DNA of 36,609 bases from Rhodospirillales bacterium (GTDB lineage Bacteria > Pseudomonadota > Alphaproteobacteria > Reyranellales > Reyranellaceae), in contig WHTW01000073.1 of assembly GCA_009377525.1 (NCBI GenBank), positions 1 through 36,609 on the forward strand. The letters are read 5' to 3'. The notes below the pieces were generated by a model, which was not told the DNA's origin, did not search any database, and saw nothing but the letters and a program-made list of their open reading frames with translations. The position numbers and the translations under genes were made by a program. Of this stretch, positions 1 through 8,302 are shown one piece after another. Numbering within the stretch: the stretch's first letter is position 1; each line of letters begins with the position of its first letter.

Positions 1-2
1 AG

Positions 3-296
3 AAGGCGACACCGCAGGAAGCAGCGCTGCTCCGGTCGCTTCAGCAGGACTATCTCGCACCTTGCCGGAAGATGGCCTTGGAGAGCGCGGCCAAGGTCCA
101 TCCCGCCATCGTGGCGATCCTGACCGAAAGCTACGCCCGGGCCGACGCGAACACCGCGCGGCTGGCCAACCGCGAAATCACCTGGGGCGAGTTCGTGTCG
201 GAGAACCAGGCGATCGTCACCCACCGGCGCGCCGAGCTTCTGGCGGCCGGCGAGGCCATGCAAAGGGATCAGCAGCGGGCCAATCCCCGGCGCTGA
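3..296 (+). CDS. C-terminal part of a hypothetical protein (5' end outside window)
   Basis: The frame is open from the window edge to TGA at 294-296, giving at least 97 residues. An internal ATG at 72 exists, but the open frame upstream reads as ordinary protein (KATPQEAALLRSLQQDYLAP), so the real start is probably outside the window. The visible part is alpha-helical and charged, with no membrane segment and no motif I recognise. It contains one Cys, near residue 21 of the visible part. The gene is followed by a palindromic repeat and then by a convergent DUF1428 gene. Function unknown. Confidence 0.55.
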   Translation, partial: KATPQEAALLRSLQQDYLAPCRKMALESAAKVHPAIVAILTESYARADANTARLANREITWGEFVSENQAIVTHRRAELLAAGEAMQRDQQRANPRR

Positions 297-303
297 CTCA
301 GGA

Positions 304-371
304 TCTTCCGGACCGCGCGCTTCCAGCGCGCTCATGAGCTTGAGCGCGCAGGATGCGCGCGGTCCGGAAGA
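304..371. repeat. Nested palindromic intergenic repeat, copy 1
   Basis: Outer arms of 17 bases pair perfectly (304-320 with 355-371; core TTCCGGACCGCGCGC). Inner arms GCGCGCTCA and TGAGCGCGC (326-334, 341-349) pair perfectly around a short loop. Each half can also fold alone because GCGCGC flanks a five-base spacer. The element fills the gap between two convergent genes, so it may end transcription from both sides. Four relatives lie elsewhere in the window. Confidence 0.9.
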
Positions 372-377
372 GATGAA

Positions 378-731
378 TCACGTATCCAAAATCGGCGCAA
401 AGCCGCCGTAGATCATGCGCTTGCCGTCGAACGGCATGCCGGCGCCGATCTCCTTCATGCGTGGGTCGCTCATCATCTTCTGCGCCGCCGCGGCATGGGC
501 GTCCTTGCTGGGGAACTCCATCCACGAAAAGACGACGACCTCGTCGGGCTTGGCCTTCACCGCGCCCTTGAAGTCGGTGACCTTGCCGTCAGGCACGTCG
601 TCGCCCCAGGCCTCGACCATGCGGGTGGCGCCGAACTCCTTGAACAGAGGGGCCGCGTCGGCGGCGTGCTTGGCGTAGGCTTCCTTGTTCGCCGCAGGCA
701 CGGCGGCGACAAATCCGGCAACGTAGATCAT
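378..731 (-). CDS. DUF1428 family protein
   Basis: A 117-residue protein of the DUF1428 (YbaA-like) family: a small alpha/beta-barrel fold related to dimeric ferredoxin-like monooxygenase and EthD-type proteins, usually cytosolic, with no proven reaction. Typical features are the start MIYVAGFVAAVP, the central MVEAWGDDVPDGKVTDF block, the FSWMEFPSK segment and the end MPFDGKRMIYGGF. Length matches the family norm. Start ATG at 731 has GGGAG about seven bases upstream. It is divergent from a MarR regulator with an 84-base gap holding two perfect palindromes, so MarR control is likely (inference). Confidence 0.85.
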   Translation of the reverse strand: MIYVAGFVAAVPAANKEAYAKHAADAAPLFKEFGATRMVEAWGDDVPDGKVTDFKGAVKAKPDEVVVFSWMEFPSKDAHAAAAQKMMSDPRMKEIGAGMPFDGKRMIYGGFAPILDT

Positions 732-792
732 TGTTCACTCCCGACTCTGTTGTAGGTGCAAGGAAGGCCGGTCTTTGGCCTTGACGTACTGG

Positions 793-821
793 GTTGATAT
801 CAACGTAAATATGACATGTCA
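793..821. promoter_or_regulatory. Two palindromes in the DUF1428/MarR promoter gap
   Basis: GTTGATATCAAC (793-804) and TGACATGTCA (812-821) are perfect palindromes 7 bases apart; the second includes the ATG proposed for the marR-type gene. MarR dimers bind short AT-rich palindromes of this sort. The position suggests autoregulation and joint control of the divergent DUF1428 gene. Inferred from position and symmetry only. Confidence 0.5.
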
Positions 822-1277
822 AAACCCGCCCGTGTGACATCCGCCGGCGTCCCCTTCGAAACGACGGTGCATGTCCGCGACCATTGCCTGTGCCTCGCCG
901 CCCAGCGCGCCGCGCGCATGTTGGCGCGCCGTTTCGACGAGGCGCTACGCCCCGTCGGCATGACCAGCGGCCAGTTCTCGCTCCTGATGTCGCTCAACCA
1001 GCCGCGGCCGCCGTCGATCGGCGCCGTGGCCGGCCTTCTGGCCATGGACCGCACCACACTGACGGCCAACCTCAAGCCGCTCGCGAGGCGCGGGCTGGTG
1101 ACGACGACGATCGATCCTGATGACAGGCGCGGCCGGCTGATCTCGCTCACCAAGGCAGGAAGGACCGTGCTGCGCTCGGCCGTGCCGATCTGGCGACGCA
1201 TTCACAGAGAGATCGACCGGCAACTGTCGCCCGAGGGCGGCAAGAGCCTGCGAGGCGGTCTGCGCGCGCTGTCGTAG
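816..1277 (+). CDS. MarR family transcriptional regulator
   Basis: A 153-residue winged-helix regulator. The N-terminal helix (about 20-50) is followed by GMTSGQFSLLMSL, the helix-turn-helix recognition segment (IGAVAGLLAMDRTTLTANL, about 67-86) and the wing ending in DPDDRRGRLISLTKAG, the signature of MarR proteins. There is no clear ribosome site ahead of ATG 816; GTG 834 in the same frame is an alternative start and would free the second palindrome from the coding region. The effector is unknown. The divergent DUF1428 gene is the most likely target. Confidence 0.85.
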   Translation: MSKPARVTSAGVPFETTVHVRDHCLCLAAQRAARMLARRFDEALRPVGMTSGQFSLLMSLNQPRPPSIGAVAGLLAMDRTTLTANLKPLARRGLVTTTIDPDDRRGRLISLTKAGRTVLRSAVPIWRRIHREIDRQLSPEGGKSLRGGLRALS

Positions 1278-1284
1278 CAGCGTC

Positions 1285-1325
1285 TTTGCCGGGAGCGCGC
1301 CACTCCGTGGCGCGCTCCCGGCAAA
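1285..1325. terminator. 19-bp perfect hairpin between convergent genes
   Basis: Arms 1285-1303 and 1307-1325 pair perfectly around a TCC loop (TTTGCCGGGAGCGCGCCAC on the left). It lies between the MarR gene and a leftward small gene whose stop follows at 1326. Neither side has a strong T run, so it may act as a bidirectional stop or as transcript 3'-end protection rather than a classical intrinsic terminator. The GCGCCAC core resembles palindromes at 7075-7208 and 9990-10057. Confidence 0.75.
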
Positions 1326-1640
1326 TTACGAGACCAGGACGTACCAGCCCCCGACCCGCGAGGTCTCTCCGCCCGTCCCTGCCTTGACGCGGATCCTCTT
1401 GCCCATCACGTCGACCGAGGTTCCGGCATTCACCTTGATGGTGCGCTTGGCGCCGTCGACCTCGACGATCATGGCGTTGCCAGGATCGGCGGCGCCGCGA
1501 CCCGAGCCATTATGGATGCGGTAGATACTGGGCTTGTCGCGCGCATCGAAGATCGTCTGCCAGTGGATCCGGTCGGCGGCAATGCGTCCAACCGGCACCT
1601 GGATGCCGACGCTGTCGCCCGGCAGAGATCCTCTGGCCAT
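1326..1640 (-). CDS. Small hypothetical protein downstream of the TPR gene
   Basis: A 104-residue protein starting MARGSLPGDSVGIQVPVGR and ending GGWYVLVS. The ATG at 1640 has GAGGGA about five bases upstream. It starts 8 bases after the stop of the TPR gene, so the two are probably co-transcribed. The frame stays open upstream, but that stretch is antisense or off-frame to the TPR gene and is not credible. The C-terminal 50 residues alternate Val, Ile and Lys/Arg (IVEVDGAKRTIKVNAGTSVD), suggesting a small beta-barrel. No signal peptide, no Cys. I do not recognise a family; a helper of the TPR protein is a guess from position. Confidence 0.6.
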   Translation of the reverse strand: MARGSLPGDSVGIQVPVGRIAADRIHWQTIFDARDKPSIYRIHNGSGRGAADPGNAMIVEVDGAKRTIKVNAGTSVDVMGKRIRVKAGTGGETSRVGGWYVLVS

Positions 1641-1648
1641 GCTTTCCC

Positions 1649-4201
1649 TCAGCGTATGCCGTAGCCGGCGAATTCGCCGGCGATGCCCGGCTGCTGGGTG
1701 CGCGCCGCCTCGATGTCGGAGCCGCCTCCCGTGGCGTCGCCGCTCTTGGTCTTGGCCAGGCCGCGCCCGTAGAGCGCGCGCGCCCGCTTGGCATCGAGCT
1801 TGAGCGAGGCGTCGAACTCGGCGATCGCCTTCGCGTAGTCGCCCTGCTTCAGGTAGATGATGCCGAGATTGTCGTGGGCGTAGGGATCGTTGGGCTGCAG
1901 TTGCAGCGCCTCGTTGCAGTCGGCGATCGCCTTGGCGTAGTCCTGGCCCATCATGGCGCGTGACAGGCAACGGTTGTTGTAGGCCGCGCTGATCCGGGAA
2001 TCGATCTTCAGCACCTCGTCGTAGTCGGCAATCGCCTTGTCGAACTGGCGCAGGCCGAAATGGGCGACGCCGCGATTGAGATGGAAGGTCGCTTCGCGCG
2101 GCCGGAGCTTGATCGCCTCGTTGAGGTCGGCCACCGCCTTGGTGTAGTCGCCCAGGGCGTTGTAGAGCATGGCCTTGTTGCCGTAGACGCGCGGATTCTT
2201 GGGATCGAGCTTGATCGACTGGTTGTAATCGGCGATGGCGCGCTCCGTCTCGCCCTGGAAGGCCAGGATCTGCGCCCGATAGAAGTAGGCGGTCGGGCTG
2301 GTCGGCGCGAGCTTGATCGCCTCGTCGATGTCGGCCATGGCGCGGGCGAACTCGCGCTTCAGGGCATAGGCGAAGGCGCGATGGATGAAGGCGTTGACGT
2401 TCTCGGGGCTGAGCTGCAGCGCCGAATCGAAATCGGCCAGCGCCTGGTCGAGCTTGTCGACGTAGGTCAGCGCCATGCCGCGGTTGATGAAGGTGATCGG
2501 GTCCTTGGGATCGAGCTTGATCGCCTCGCTGTAGTCGGCGATGGCGTGCTGGAAGTCGTTGACCGCGTGATAGGCCGTGCCGCGCTCGAAATAGGCGAAG
2601 GCCAGGCCGGGCGCGAGCTTGATCGCCTCATCGAGGTCGACCACCGCCTGTTTCAGGTCACCCTTCTTCAGGTTGGCCGCGCCGCGCCCCAGATAGGCCC
2701 GCGGCTCCTTGGGGTTGATCCGCATGGTCATGTTGAAGTCGTTGAGCGCGCCCTCGTAGTCCTGCTTGTCGATCAGCGCCATGCCGCGCTGGTAGTAGGC
2801 GTGCGCCACCTGGTCGGCCGTCTTGGCCAGCTCGGCGTCCTTGCCGCGCTCGGCCTGGTTGACCAGGCGCAGGAGGTCCGAGGTCTGCATGCCCTGCTTG
2901 ATCGCCTCGCCGAAATCGGCGAGCGCCTTGTCGGTTTCGCTGCGCTGGCGGTAGGTGATGCCGCGGTTGATCAGCGCGTTCACCTCCTTCGGGTTGAGCT
3001 GCAGCGCCTTGTCGAAATCGTCGATCGCCGCCTCGTACTGGCCCTTCTTGGTGTAGTAGAGGATGCCGCGGTTGACGTAGGGCGTCGGGTCCTTGGGCGT
3101 GAGCTTGATCGCCGCGCTGTAATCCTCGAGCGCCTTGTCGGCCTCGCCGACGCGATGATAGGCGATGCCGCGCTGCAGATGGGCGAAGGCCTGCCCCGGC
3201 GACAGCCTCAGCGCCTCGTTGAAGTCGGCGATCGCCCGATGCAGCTCGTCCTTGTTCAGGTATGCCGCGCCACGGCCGACATAGCCCGAGGCGTCGGCGG
3301 GATTGAGGCGGATGGCCTCGCTGAAATCGGCGATCGCCTTGTCGTACTGCTGCTTGTCGTAGTAGGCGAGCCCGCGCTGGAAACGGATGAAGGCCGCCTG
3401 CAGGGCGAGATTGTTCTGCTCCTGCGTCTGCGTCGCGAGCTGGCTGGTGATGGCGTCGGGAACCAGGTTCTGGCGGATCGGCTCGATCTTGGGCGGCAGG
3501 CACTTGATGCCGTCGCTGAAGTCGGTGATGGCCCTGTCGATCTCGCCCTTGCGCTTGTGGACGATGCCGCGGTTGGCCCAGGCGGAGACTTCGCACGGCT
3601 TGATCTTGAGCGCCGCCGTCAGGTCGGCGATGGCGCCTTCGTTGTTGTCCTTCCTGAGATAGAGCAGCACGCCGCGATTGATCAGCGGATAGGTCTCGCG
3701 CGGCGCCAGCCGGATGGCGTCGCTGTAGTCCAGGATGGCGCGGTCGGCCTCGCCGATCGTCTGATAGATCACGCCACGCTGGGTGTAGTAGTAGGGATTC
3801 ATCGGCGAGCCGAGGATCAGCTCGTTGAAGAGGCGGATCGCCGCCTTGTAGTCGTCCTTCGACCGCGCCTCGCTGCCCGGCCCGCTCTCCGACAGTCCGC
3901 GATTGAGATAGGCGAGTGCGAGGTCGCCGGGCGCGAGCTTGCCGTCCTTGATCGCATCGGTGCAGGCTATGACCTTCGTCGGCGCGTTCGCGCCAGTGAG
4001 GCCCTTGCACACGTCGAAGGGCTTGGGCTTGGCCGGCTCGCCCGGCTTGGCCTGGGGTCGGGGCTGCGGCTGCGCCGGTTTTGGCTGGCCGACCGCGGGC
4101 GCAGACACGCTCACACCAACCGAACCGATGGCGACGGCGCAAACGACCGCCCGCGCGATCCTGCCCAAGCAACCCCGCATTGCCTTCCTCATACCTGTCA
4201 C
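1649..4201 (-). CDS. Exported protein of about 20 tetratricopeptide repeats
   Basis: An 850-residue protein. Residues 1-38 form a signal peptide (Arg-rich start, then AVVCAVAIGSVGVSVSA), residues 39-62 are a Pro/Lys/Gln linker, and most of the rest is TPR units with consensus A-x-A-D-[FY]-[DNS]-E-A-I-K-L-x-P and NRG-x-AY. I count about 20 NRG/ERG-type helix-A motifs. Such solenoids are protein-binding scaffolds; here the site is probably periplasmic. GTG 4201 is preferred because AGGAG lies seven bases upstream; ATG 4192 is the alternative. A small gene follows by 8 bases. The partner is unknown. The regular repeats create long antisense open frames that should not be read as genes. Confidence 0.85.
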   Translation of the reverse strand: MTGMRKAMRGCLGRIARAVVCAVAIGSVGVSVSAPAVGQPKPAQPQPRPQAKPGEPAKPKPFDVCKGLTGANAPTKVIACTDAIKDGKLAPGDLALAYLNRGLSESGPGSEARSKDDYKAAIRLFNELILGSPMNPYYYTQRGVIYQTIGEADRAILDYSDAIRLAPRETYPLINRGVLLYLRKDNNEGAIADLTAALKIKPCEVSAWANRGIVHKRKGEIDRAITDFSDGIKCLPPKIEPIRQNLVPDAITSQLATQTQEQNNLALQAAFIRFQRGLAYYDKQQYDKAIADFSEAIRLNPADASGYVGRGAAYLNKDELHRAIADFNEALRLSPGQAFAHLQRGIAYHRVGEADKALEDYSAAIKLTPKDPTPYVNRGILYYTKKGQYEAAIDDFDKALQLNPKEVNALINRGITYRQRSETDKALADFGEAIKQGMQTSDLLRLVNQAERGKDAELAKTADQVAHAYYQRGMALIDKQDYEGALNDFNMTMRINPKEPRAYLGRGAANLKKGDLKQAVVDLDEAIKLAPGLAFAYFERGTAYHAVNDFQHAIADYSEAIKLDPKDPITFINRGMALTYVDKLDQALADFDSALQLSPENVNAFIHRAFAYALKREFARAMADIDEAIKLAPTSPTAYFYRAQILAFQGETERAIADYNQSIKLDPKNPRVYGNKAMLYNALGDYTKAVADLNEAIKLRPREATFHLNRGVAHFGLRQFDKAIADYDEVLKIDSRISAAYNNRCLSRAMMGQDYAKAIADCNEALQLQPNDPYAHDNLGIIYLKQGDYAKAIAEFDASLKLDAKRARALYGRGLAKTKSGDATGGGSDIEAARTQQPGIAGEFAGYGIR

Positions 4202-4359
4202 GACCCGACTCCTACAGCCGTTTCGCGGTACGGCGCCAAAGTGACAAGATTTTGCGGCTTTTCAAGCGACGCGAAGGCGCAAGTCGCCAATTTCGCTGAA
4301 AGCCGTCGACGGCCCGAACCCGTTTGGCACCTTCGCGCTGCTTGCAGGGAGGAAACCAA

Positions 4360-5347
4360 GTGAAGAGTGCAAAGAGTCGCGTCGGGCGGCGTGCCGTGCT
4401 TGCCGGATTGAGTTGAGCTCTTGCGGCACCTGCCGTCGTGTCGCCCCAGGGTAGCTATCCCAACAAGGCGGTCCGCTACATCAATCCGTTCCCGGCCGGC
4501 GGCGCAACCGACACCCTGTCCCGCATCTTCTGCGCCAAGATGTCGGAGCTCAGCGGCCAGCAGTGGGTTGTCGAGAACAAGGGCGGCTCGGGCGGCAATG
4601 TCGGCATGGATGCGTTGGCCCAGTCGCCGGCCGACGGCTGCACGCTGGGCCTGGGGGCATCGCCAGCCATGCGATCTCCCCCACCCTCCACGCCAAGCTG
4701 CCGTTCAACGCGCGTACCGACTTCACCTTCGTCTCGACCATGTGGCAGCTGCCCAACATGCTGGTGGTCAATCTCGACGTGCCGGCCAAGACGGTGGCCG
4801 AGCTGATCGAGCTTTTGAGGAAGAACCCCGGCAAGCACTCCCGCGCTTCGGCTGGCAACGGCACGACACTGCATCTGTCGGGTGAGCTGTTCAAGATGAT
4901 GGCCAAGGTCGACATGATCGATGCGCCCTATCGCGGTGCCGCGCCGGCGATGCAGGATCTGCTGGCCGGTCAGATCAGCATGATCTTCGACAACATCCCG
5001 GGAGCCCTGGCCCAGGTGCGGGCCGCCAAAGTGCGCGCGCTCGGCGTCACCTCCAAGGAGCGCACGCCGGTCGTACCCGATGTGCCGACGATTGCCGAGA
5101 CCCTGCCCGGCTTCGACATCAACTCGTGGACCACGCTCATCGGCCCGCAAAGTTGCCACCCGACGTACTCGCGCGCCTGTCGGAACTGTCGAAGAAGGTG
5201 CTGGAGAGCGACGACCTCAAGGCGAAGTTCCTCGATCTCGCCGCGACGGCGATCTGGCGCTCGCCCGCCGACACGCTCGCCTTCCGCGACGCCGAGGAAG
5301 CACGGCTCGCGCTCATCATCAAGGCGTCGGGCGCGCGCGTGGACTAA
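4360..5347 (+). pseudogene. Decayed Bug/TctC-type extracytoplasmic solute receptor
   Basis: Joined across three lesions this is a Bug-family (tripartite tricarboxylate transporter receptor) protein of about 329 residues, a periplasmic carboxylate-binding protein. Visible blocks: RRAVLAGLS signal peptide, YPNKAVRYINPFPAGGATDT, VVENKGGSGGNVG, DAPYRGAAPAMQDLLAGQI and VPDVPTIAETLPGFD. Lesions: an in-frame TGA at 4414-4416 in the signal peptide, one G lost from the G run at 4653-4657, and one base lost near 5146-5148. GTG 4360 has GGGAGG upstream. The order resembles clusters where a Bug receptor precedes a catabolic enzyme, here the IlvB-like gene. A long frame running through this remnant into the next gene is an artefact. 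Confidence 0.85.
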
Positions 5348-5438
5348 GGCGGCGCCCCGCTGCATTACTTCCGATTGTAGCAGGTCGAATATTTTTCCGG
5401 ATTTCCGCCGGTCGAGCAAAGAGAATAGGCTCGCCGGC

Positions 5439-7076
5439 ATGAACACGCTCACCACCGCCCAAGCCGTCGTGTCGATGCTGGAAGTGAACGGCATCGACAC
5501 GATCTTCTGTCTGCCTGGCGTCCAGAACGATGCGTTCTTCGACGCCCTGTACGACCGCACCAACGCCATCAAGCCGATCCACGCGCGGCACGAGCAGGCC
5601 TGCGCCTACATGGCGCTGGGCTATGCCATGGCGACGGGCGCGCCGTCGGCCTACGTCGTCGTGCCGGGGCCCGGTTTCCTCAACACCACGGCGGCGCTGT
5701 CGACAGCCTATGCGGTGAACGCGCCGGTGCTGGCGCTGACCGGCCAGATCCAGCAGGCCATGATCGGGCGCAATGTCGGGCTGCTGCACGAGCTGCCCGA
5801 CCAGCTCGCGATCATGCGCGGCCTCACCAAGTGGGCCGATCGCATCAATGCCCCGGCCGCCGCGCCCGCCCTGGTCAACGAAGCCTTCCGCCGCCTGCTG
5901 TCCGGGCGGCGGCGGCCGGTCGCGCTGGAATGCGCCATGGATACCTGGGCGCGCAAGGCGCCGGTCGAGCTGATCGCGACGCCGGCAAAAGCCGACCCCT
6001 GCCCTGTCGACGAAGACGCGGTCGAACGCGCCGCCAAGCTTTTGGGCAGCGCGCAGCGCCCGTTGATCGTCGTCGGTGGCGGCGCACAGGGCGCGGGCGA
6101 GCACATCGCGCGCATTGCCGAGATGCTGGACGCGCCCGTCATGACCGGCCGGATGGGCCAGGGCGTGATCGACGGCCGCCATCGGCTGTCCGTCACCATG
6201 CCCGCCGGCTACCTGTTGTGGGGCGAGGCCGACGTGGTTCTGGCCGTCGGCACGCGCCTGCAGGCGCAGCAGCAGAACTGGGGCCTCGACGACAAGCTGA
6301 AGATCATCCGCGTCGACGTCGACAGCGAGGAGCTCGATCGCCAGCGCCGGCCGGAGATCGGCATCGTCGGCGACGCCACGGCGACGATGAAGGCGCTGGC
6401 CGAGAAGCTCGGCAAGCACGCCGCCAAGCCCAACGGCTGGGCCGAGCATGTGGCCGAGACCAAGGCCCGCGCCAACAAGGCGGTGCGCGACAAGCTCGCG
6501 CCGCAGGTCGCCTACCTCGAGGCCATCCGCAAGGCCCTGCCCGAGGACGGCATCCTGGTCGATGAGCTGACGCAGATGGGCTATGCCGCGCGTCTCGCCT
6601 GGTCGACCTACAAGCCGCGCACCTTCCTGTCGCCCGGCTACCAGGGCACGCTGGGCTGGGGCTACGCCACCTCGCTCGGCGTCAAGGTCGCCAAGCCCGA
6701 CACGCCGGTCGTGTCGATCAGCGGCGACGGCGGCTTCCTGTTCACCGCCATGGAGATGGCGACGGCGGTACAGCACGGCATCGGCGTGGTCGCGGTCGTG
6801 TTCAGCGACGGCGCCTACGGCAACGTCAAGCGCATCCAGCAGCTGTCTTTCGAAAACCGCACGATTGCCAGCGACCTGCGCAATCCCAACTTCGTCAAGC
6901 TGGGCGAAAGCTTCGGCCTCCACGCCGAGCGCGTGAAGTCGCCCGAGGAGCTCAGCGCCGCCATCTCGCGCGGCATCGCCCGCGGCGGCCCGGTGCTGAT
7001 CGACTGCCCGGTCGGCGAACTGCCCGATCCCTGGTCGATCGTCCAGGTGCCGAGGAACAGGCCGGCGAAGTCATAG
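5439..7076 (+). CDS. Thiamine-diphosphate enzyme, acetolactate synthase-like
   Basis: A 545-residue cytosolic ThDP enzyme of the IlvB/benzoylformate decarboxylase superfamily. The N-terminal PYR domain carries the cofactor-activating glutamate in ARHEQACAYMALGYA (E52). A central Rossmann-like domain includes PLIVVGGGAQGAGEH. The C-terminal PP domain carries the metal/diphosphate motif G429-D430-G431 (VSISGDGGFLF) and the later FSDGAYGN segment, where classical synthases have NN-x-x-YG. Substrates cannot be read off; a 2-oxo acid decarboxylase, lyase or acetolactate-synthase-like reaction is likely. There is no regulatory-subunit gene nearby, so a catabolic role is more likely than branched-chain synthesis. 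ATG 5439 begins MNTLTTAQAV; upstream frame belongs to the receptor remnant. Confidence 0.8.
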   Translation: MNTLTTAQAVVSMLEVNGIDTIFCLPGVQNDAFFDALYDRTNAIKPIHARHEQACAYMALGYAMATGAPSAYVVVPGPGFLNTTAALSTAYAVNAPVLALTGQIQQAMIGRNVGLLHELPDQLAIMRGLTKWADRINAPAAAPALVNEAFRRLLSGRRRPVALECAMDTWARKAPVELIATPAKADPCPVDEDAVERAAKLLGSAQRPLIVVGGGAQGAGEHIARIAEMLDAPVMTGRMGQGVIDGRHRLSVTMPAGYLLWGEADVVLAVGTRLQAQQQNWGLDDKLKIIRVDVDSEELDRQRRPEIGIVGDATATMKALAEKLGKHAAKPNGWAEHVAETKARANKAVRDKLAPQVAYLEAIRKALPEDGILVDELTQMGYAARLAWSTYKPRTFLSPGYQGTLGWGYATSLGVKVAKPDTPVVSISGDGGFLFTAMEMATAVQHGIGVVAVVFSDGAYGNVKRIQQLSFENRTIASDLRNPNFVKLGESFGLHAERVKSPEELSAAISRGIARGGPVLIDCPVGELPDPWSIVQVPRNRPAKS

Positions 7077-7208
7077 CTGGGGTGCGCCACTCCAGTGGCG
7101 CGTCTTCTCATCGGAGCGCGGGCCTCTGGCCCGCACTCATGATCATGAGCGGGCCAGAGGCCCGCGCTCCAAGCATGAACGCGCCACTGGAGTGGCGCGC
7201 CCCCAGCT
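7075..7208. repeat. Composite palindrome covering both convergent stops
   Basis: Outer arms 7075-7103 and 7179-7208 pair almost perfectly, with one bulge, and each arm is itself a palindrome (GCGCCACTCCAGTGGCGC). Inside are 20-base perfect arms (7113-7132 with 7151-7170) and at the centre the 14-base palindrome CTCATGATCATGAG (7136-7149). The left arm includes part of the IlvB-like stop codon and the right arm reaches the stop of the leftward enolase gene. Could fold as a cruciform or as strong hairpins in either transcript. Confidence 0.9.
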
Positions 7209-8302
7209 CATGACCCGTAGGTCTTCAGGACATCAGGGTCCGGATCGCGCCCCAGGCCCGGCCCGTCGGGCACGACGAAGCCGCCGTCGACCGGCGTCAC
7301 CAGCTCGCCGTAGAGGCTTGCTTCGAGGTCCAGGTGGTAGCGCTCGATCATGCCTCCGGGCCCGCCGCGCGCCGCCAGCAGATGAAGCGTGGCGAGGAAG
7401 CCCGGGCCGAAATAGGGCGAGTGCGGCATCAACGCCACGCCCGCTGCGTCGGCGAGGTTGGCGACCTTCAGGAACTCCGTGACGCCGCCCACCTTGGTGA
7501 CGCTGGGCTGGGCGTAGTCGACGGCGCCGGCGGCGAACATGTCGCGGAACTGGAACGACGTGCAGTTGTTCTCGCCGGCCGCCATGGGCACGCCCGTGCC
7601 CTCGCGCAGGCGCGCGATGGCGGTGAAGTCCTCGGGCGGGAAGATCGGCTCCTCCAGCCAGTACAGGTCGTACTGGCGCAGCTTCAGGGTCATGTCCCGC
7701 GCCTGCTCGGGCGTCCACGGGCAGTTGGTGTCGACCATGATGGCGACGTCGTCGCCCGCTGCCAGCCGCGCCGCCTTGACCTCCGGCTCCTCGGTCTCGT
7801 GCAGCTTGATATGGCGATAGCCCTGCTCGACCGCCTGCTTGGTGCGCGCCGCGACCTTCTCGGGATCGCGGTACTTCAGCAGGCTGGCATAGGCCGGCAG
7901 CTTGTCGCGGCCTGCGCCGCCCAGCAGTCGATGCAGCGGCAGGCCAGCCACCTTGCCGGCGATGTCCCACAGCGCGATGTCGAGACCCGACAATGCAAAG
8001 ATCGTGATGCCGTAGCGGCCGAACAGGTGCAGCTTCTGCTGCAGGTCGTAGGAGAGCTTGGCGATATCGCGCGCGTCCTGGCCCACCGCGATGGGCGCGA
8101 TCATGTTGTGCAGGGCGGCACGCACGGCGTCGGTGCAGGCATAGCAGAAGGCCTCGCCCCAGCCGACGATGCCGCTGTCGGTCTCGACGCGCACCAGCAG
8201 GATGTTGTTGGTCGTCCAGGTGCGCAGGCCCTCGCCCTTGTGGCTGCCGCCGAAAGTGTACGGCACCTTCACCGAATGCGTGTCGATACGCGTGATCTTC
8301 AC
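7208..8302 (-). CDS. Enolase-superfamily (mandelate racemase/MLE-type) enzyme
   Basis: A 364-residue cytosolic enzyme of the mandelate racemase/muconate-lactonizing group: an N-terminal capping domain (1-120) then a TIM barrel. Barrel residues visible: HIKLH with K166 as probable base (H164 replaces the first Lys of the usual K-x-K), D191 in MVDTN, Glu in WLEEP and Glu in AAGENN as Mg ligands, then QPSVTKVGG and a His in MPHSPYFGPG. Likely reaction: dehydration or epimerisation of a sugar acid or related carboxylate. GTG 8302 has GGGGAGGA upstream and overlaps the CYTH gene stop by four bases (GTGA), implying translational coupling. The C-terminus runs into the composite palindrome. Confidence 0.85.
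   Translation of the reverse strand: MKITRIDTHSVKVPYTFGGSHKGEGLRTWTTNNILLVRVETDSGIVGWGEAFCYACTDAVRAALHNMIAPIAVGQDARDIAKLSYDLQQKLHLFGRYGITIFALSGLDIALWDIAGKVAGLPLHRLLGGAGRDKLPAYASLLKYRDPEKVAARTKQAVEQGYRHIKLHETEEPEVKAARLAAGDDVAIMVDTNCPWTPEQARDMTLKLRQYDLYWLEEPIFPPEDFTAIARLREGTGVPMAAGENNCTSFQFRDMFAAGAVDYAQPSVTKVGGVTEFLKVANLADAAGVALMPHSPYFGPGFLATLHLLAARGGPGGMIERYHLDLEASLYGELVTPVDGGFVVPDGPGLGRDPDPDVLKTYGS

Noticed and set aside
2060..4363. A 767-codon frame antisense to the TPR gene
   Set aside because: It is the reverse of regular GC-rich TPR codons, with no domain sense and Arg/Val/Glu-biased composition.
5319..6923. A 534-codon frame antisense to the IlvB-like gene
   Set aside because: No recognisable motif and His/Gly/Arg-rich composition typical of reverse-strand shadows.
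4563..7076. A long rightward frame joining the receptor remnant to the IlvB-like enzyme
   Set aside because: The first part is the shifted middle of the receptor and about 90 residues before MNTLTTAQ are off-frame noise; the family start of the enzyme is clear at 5439.
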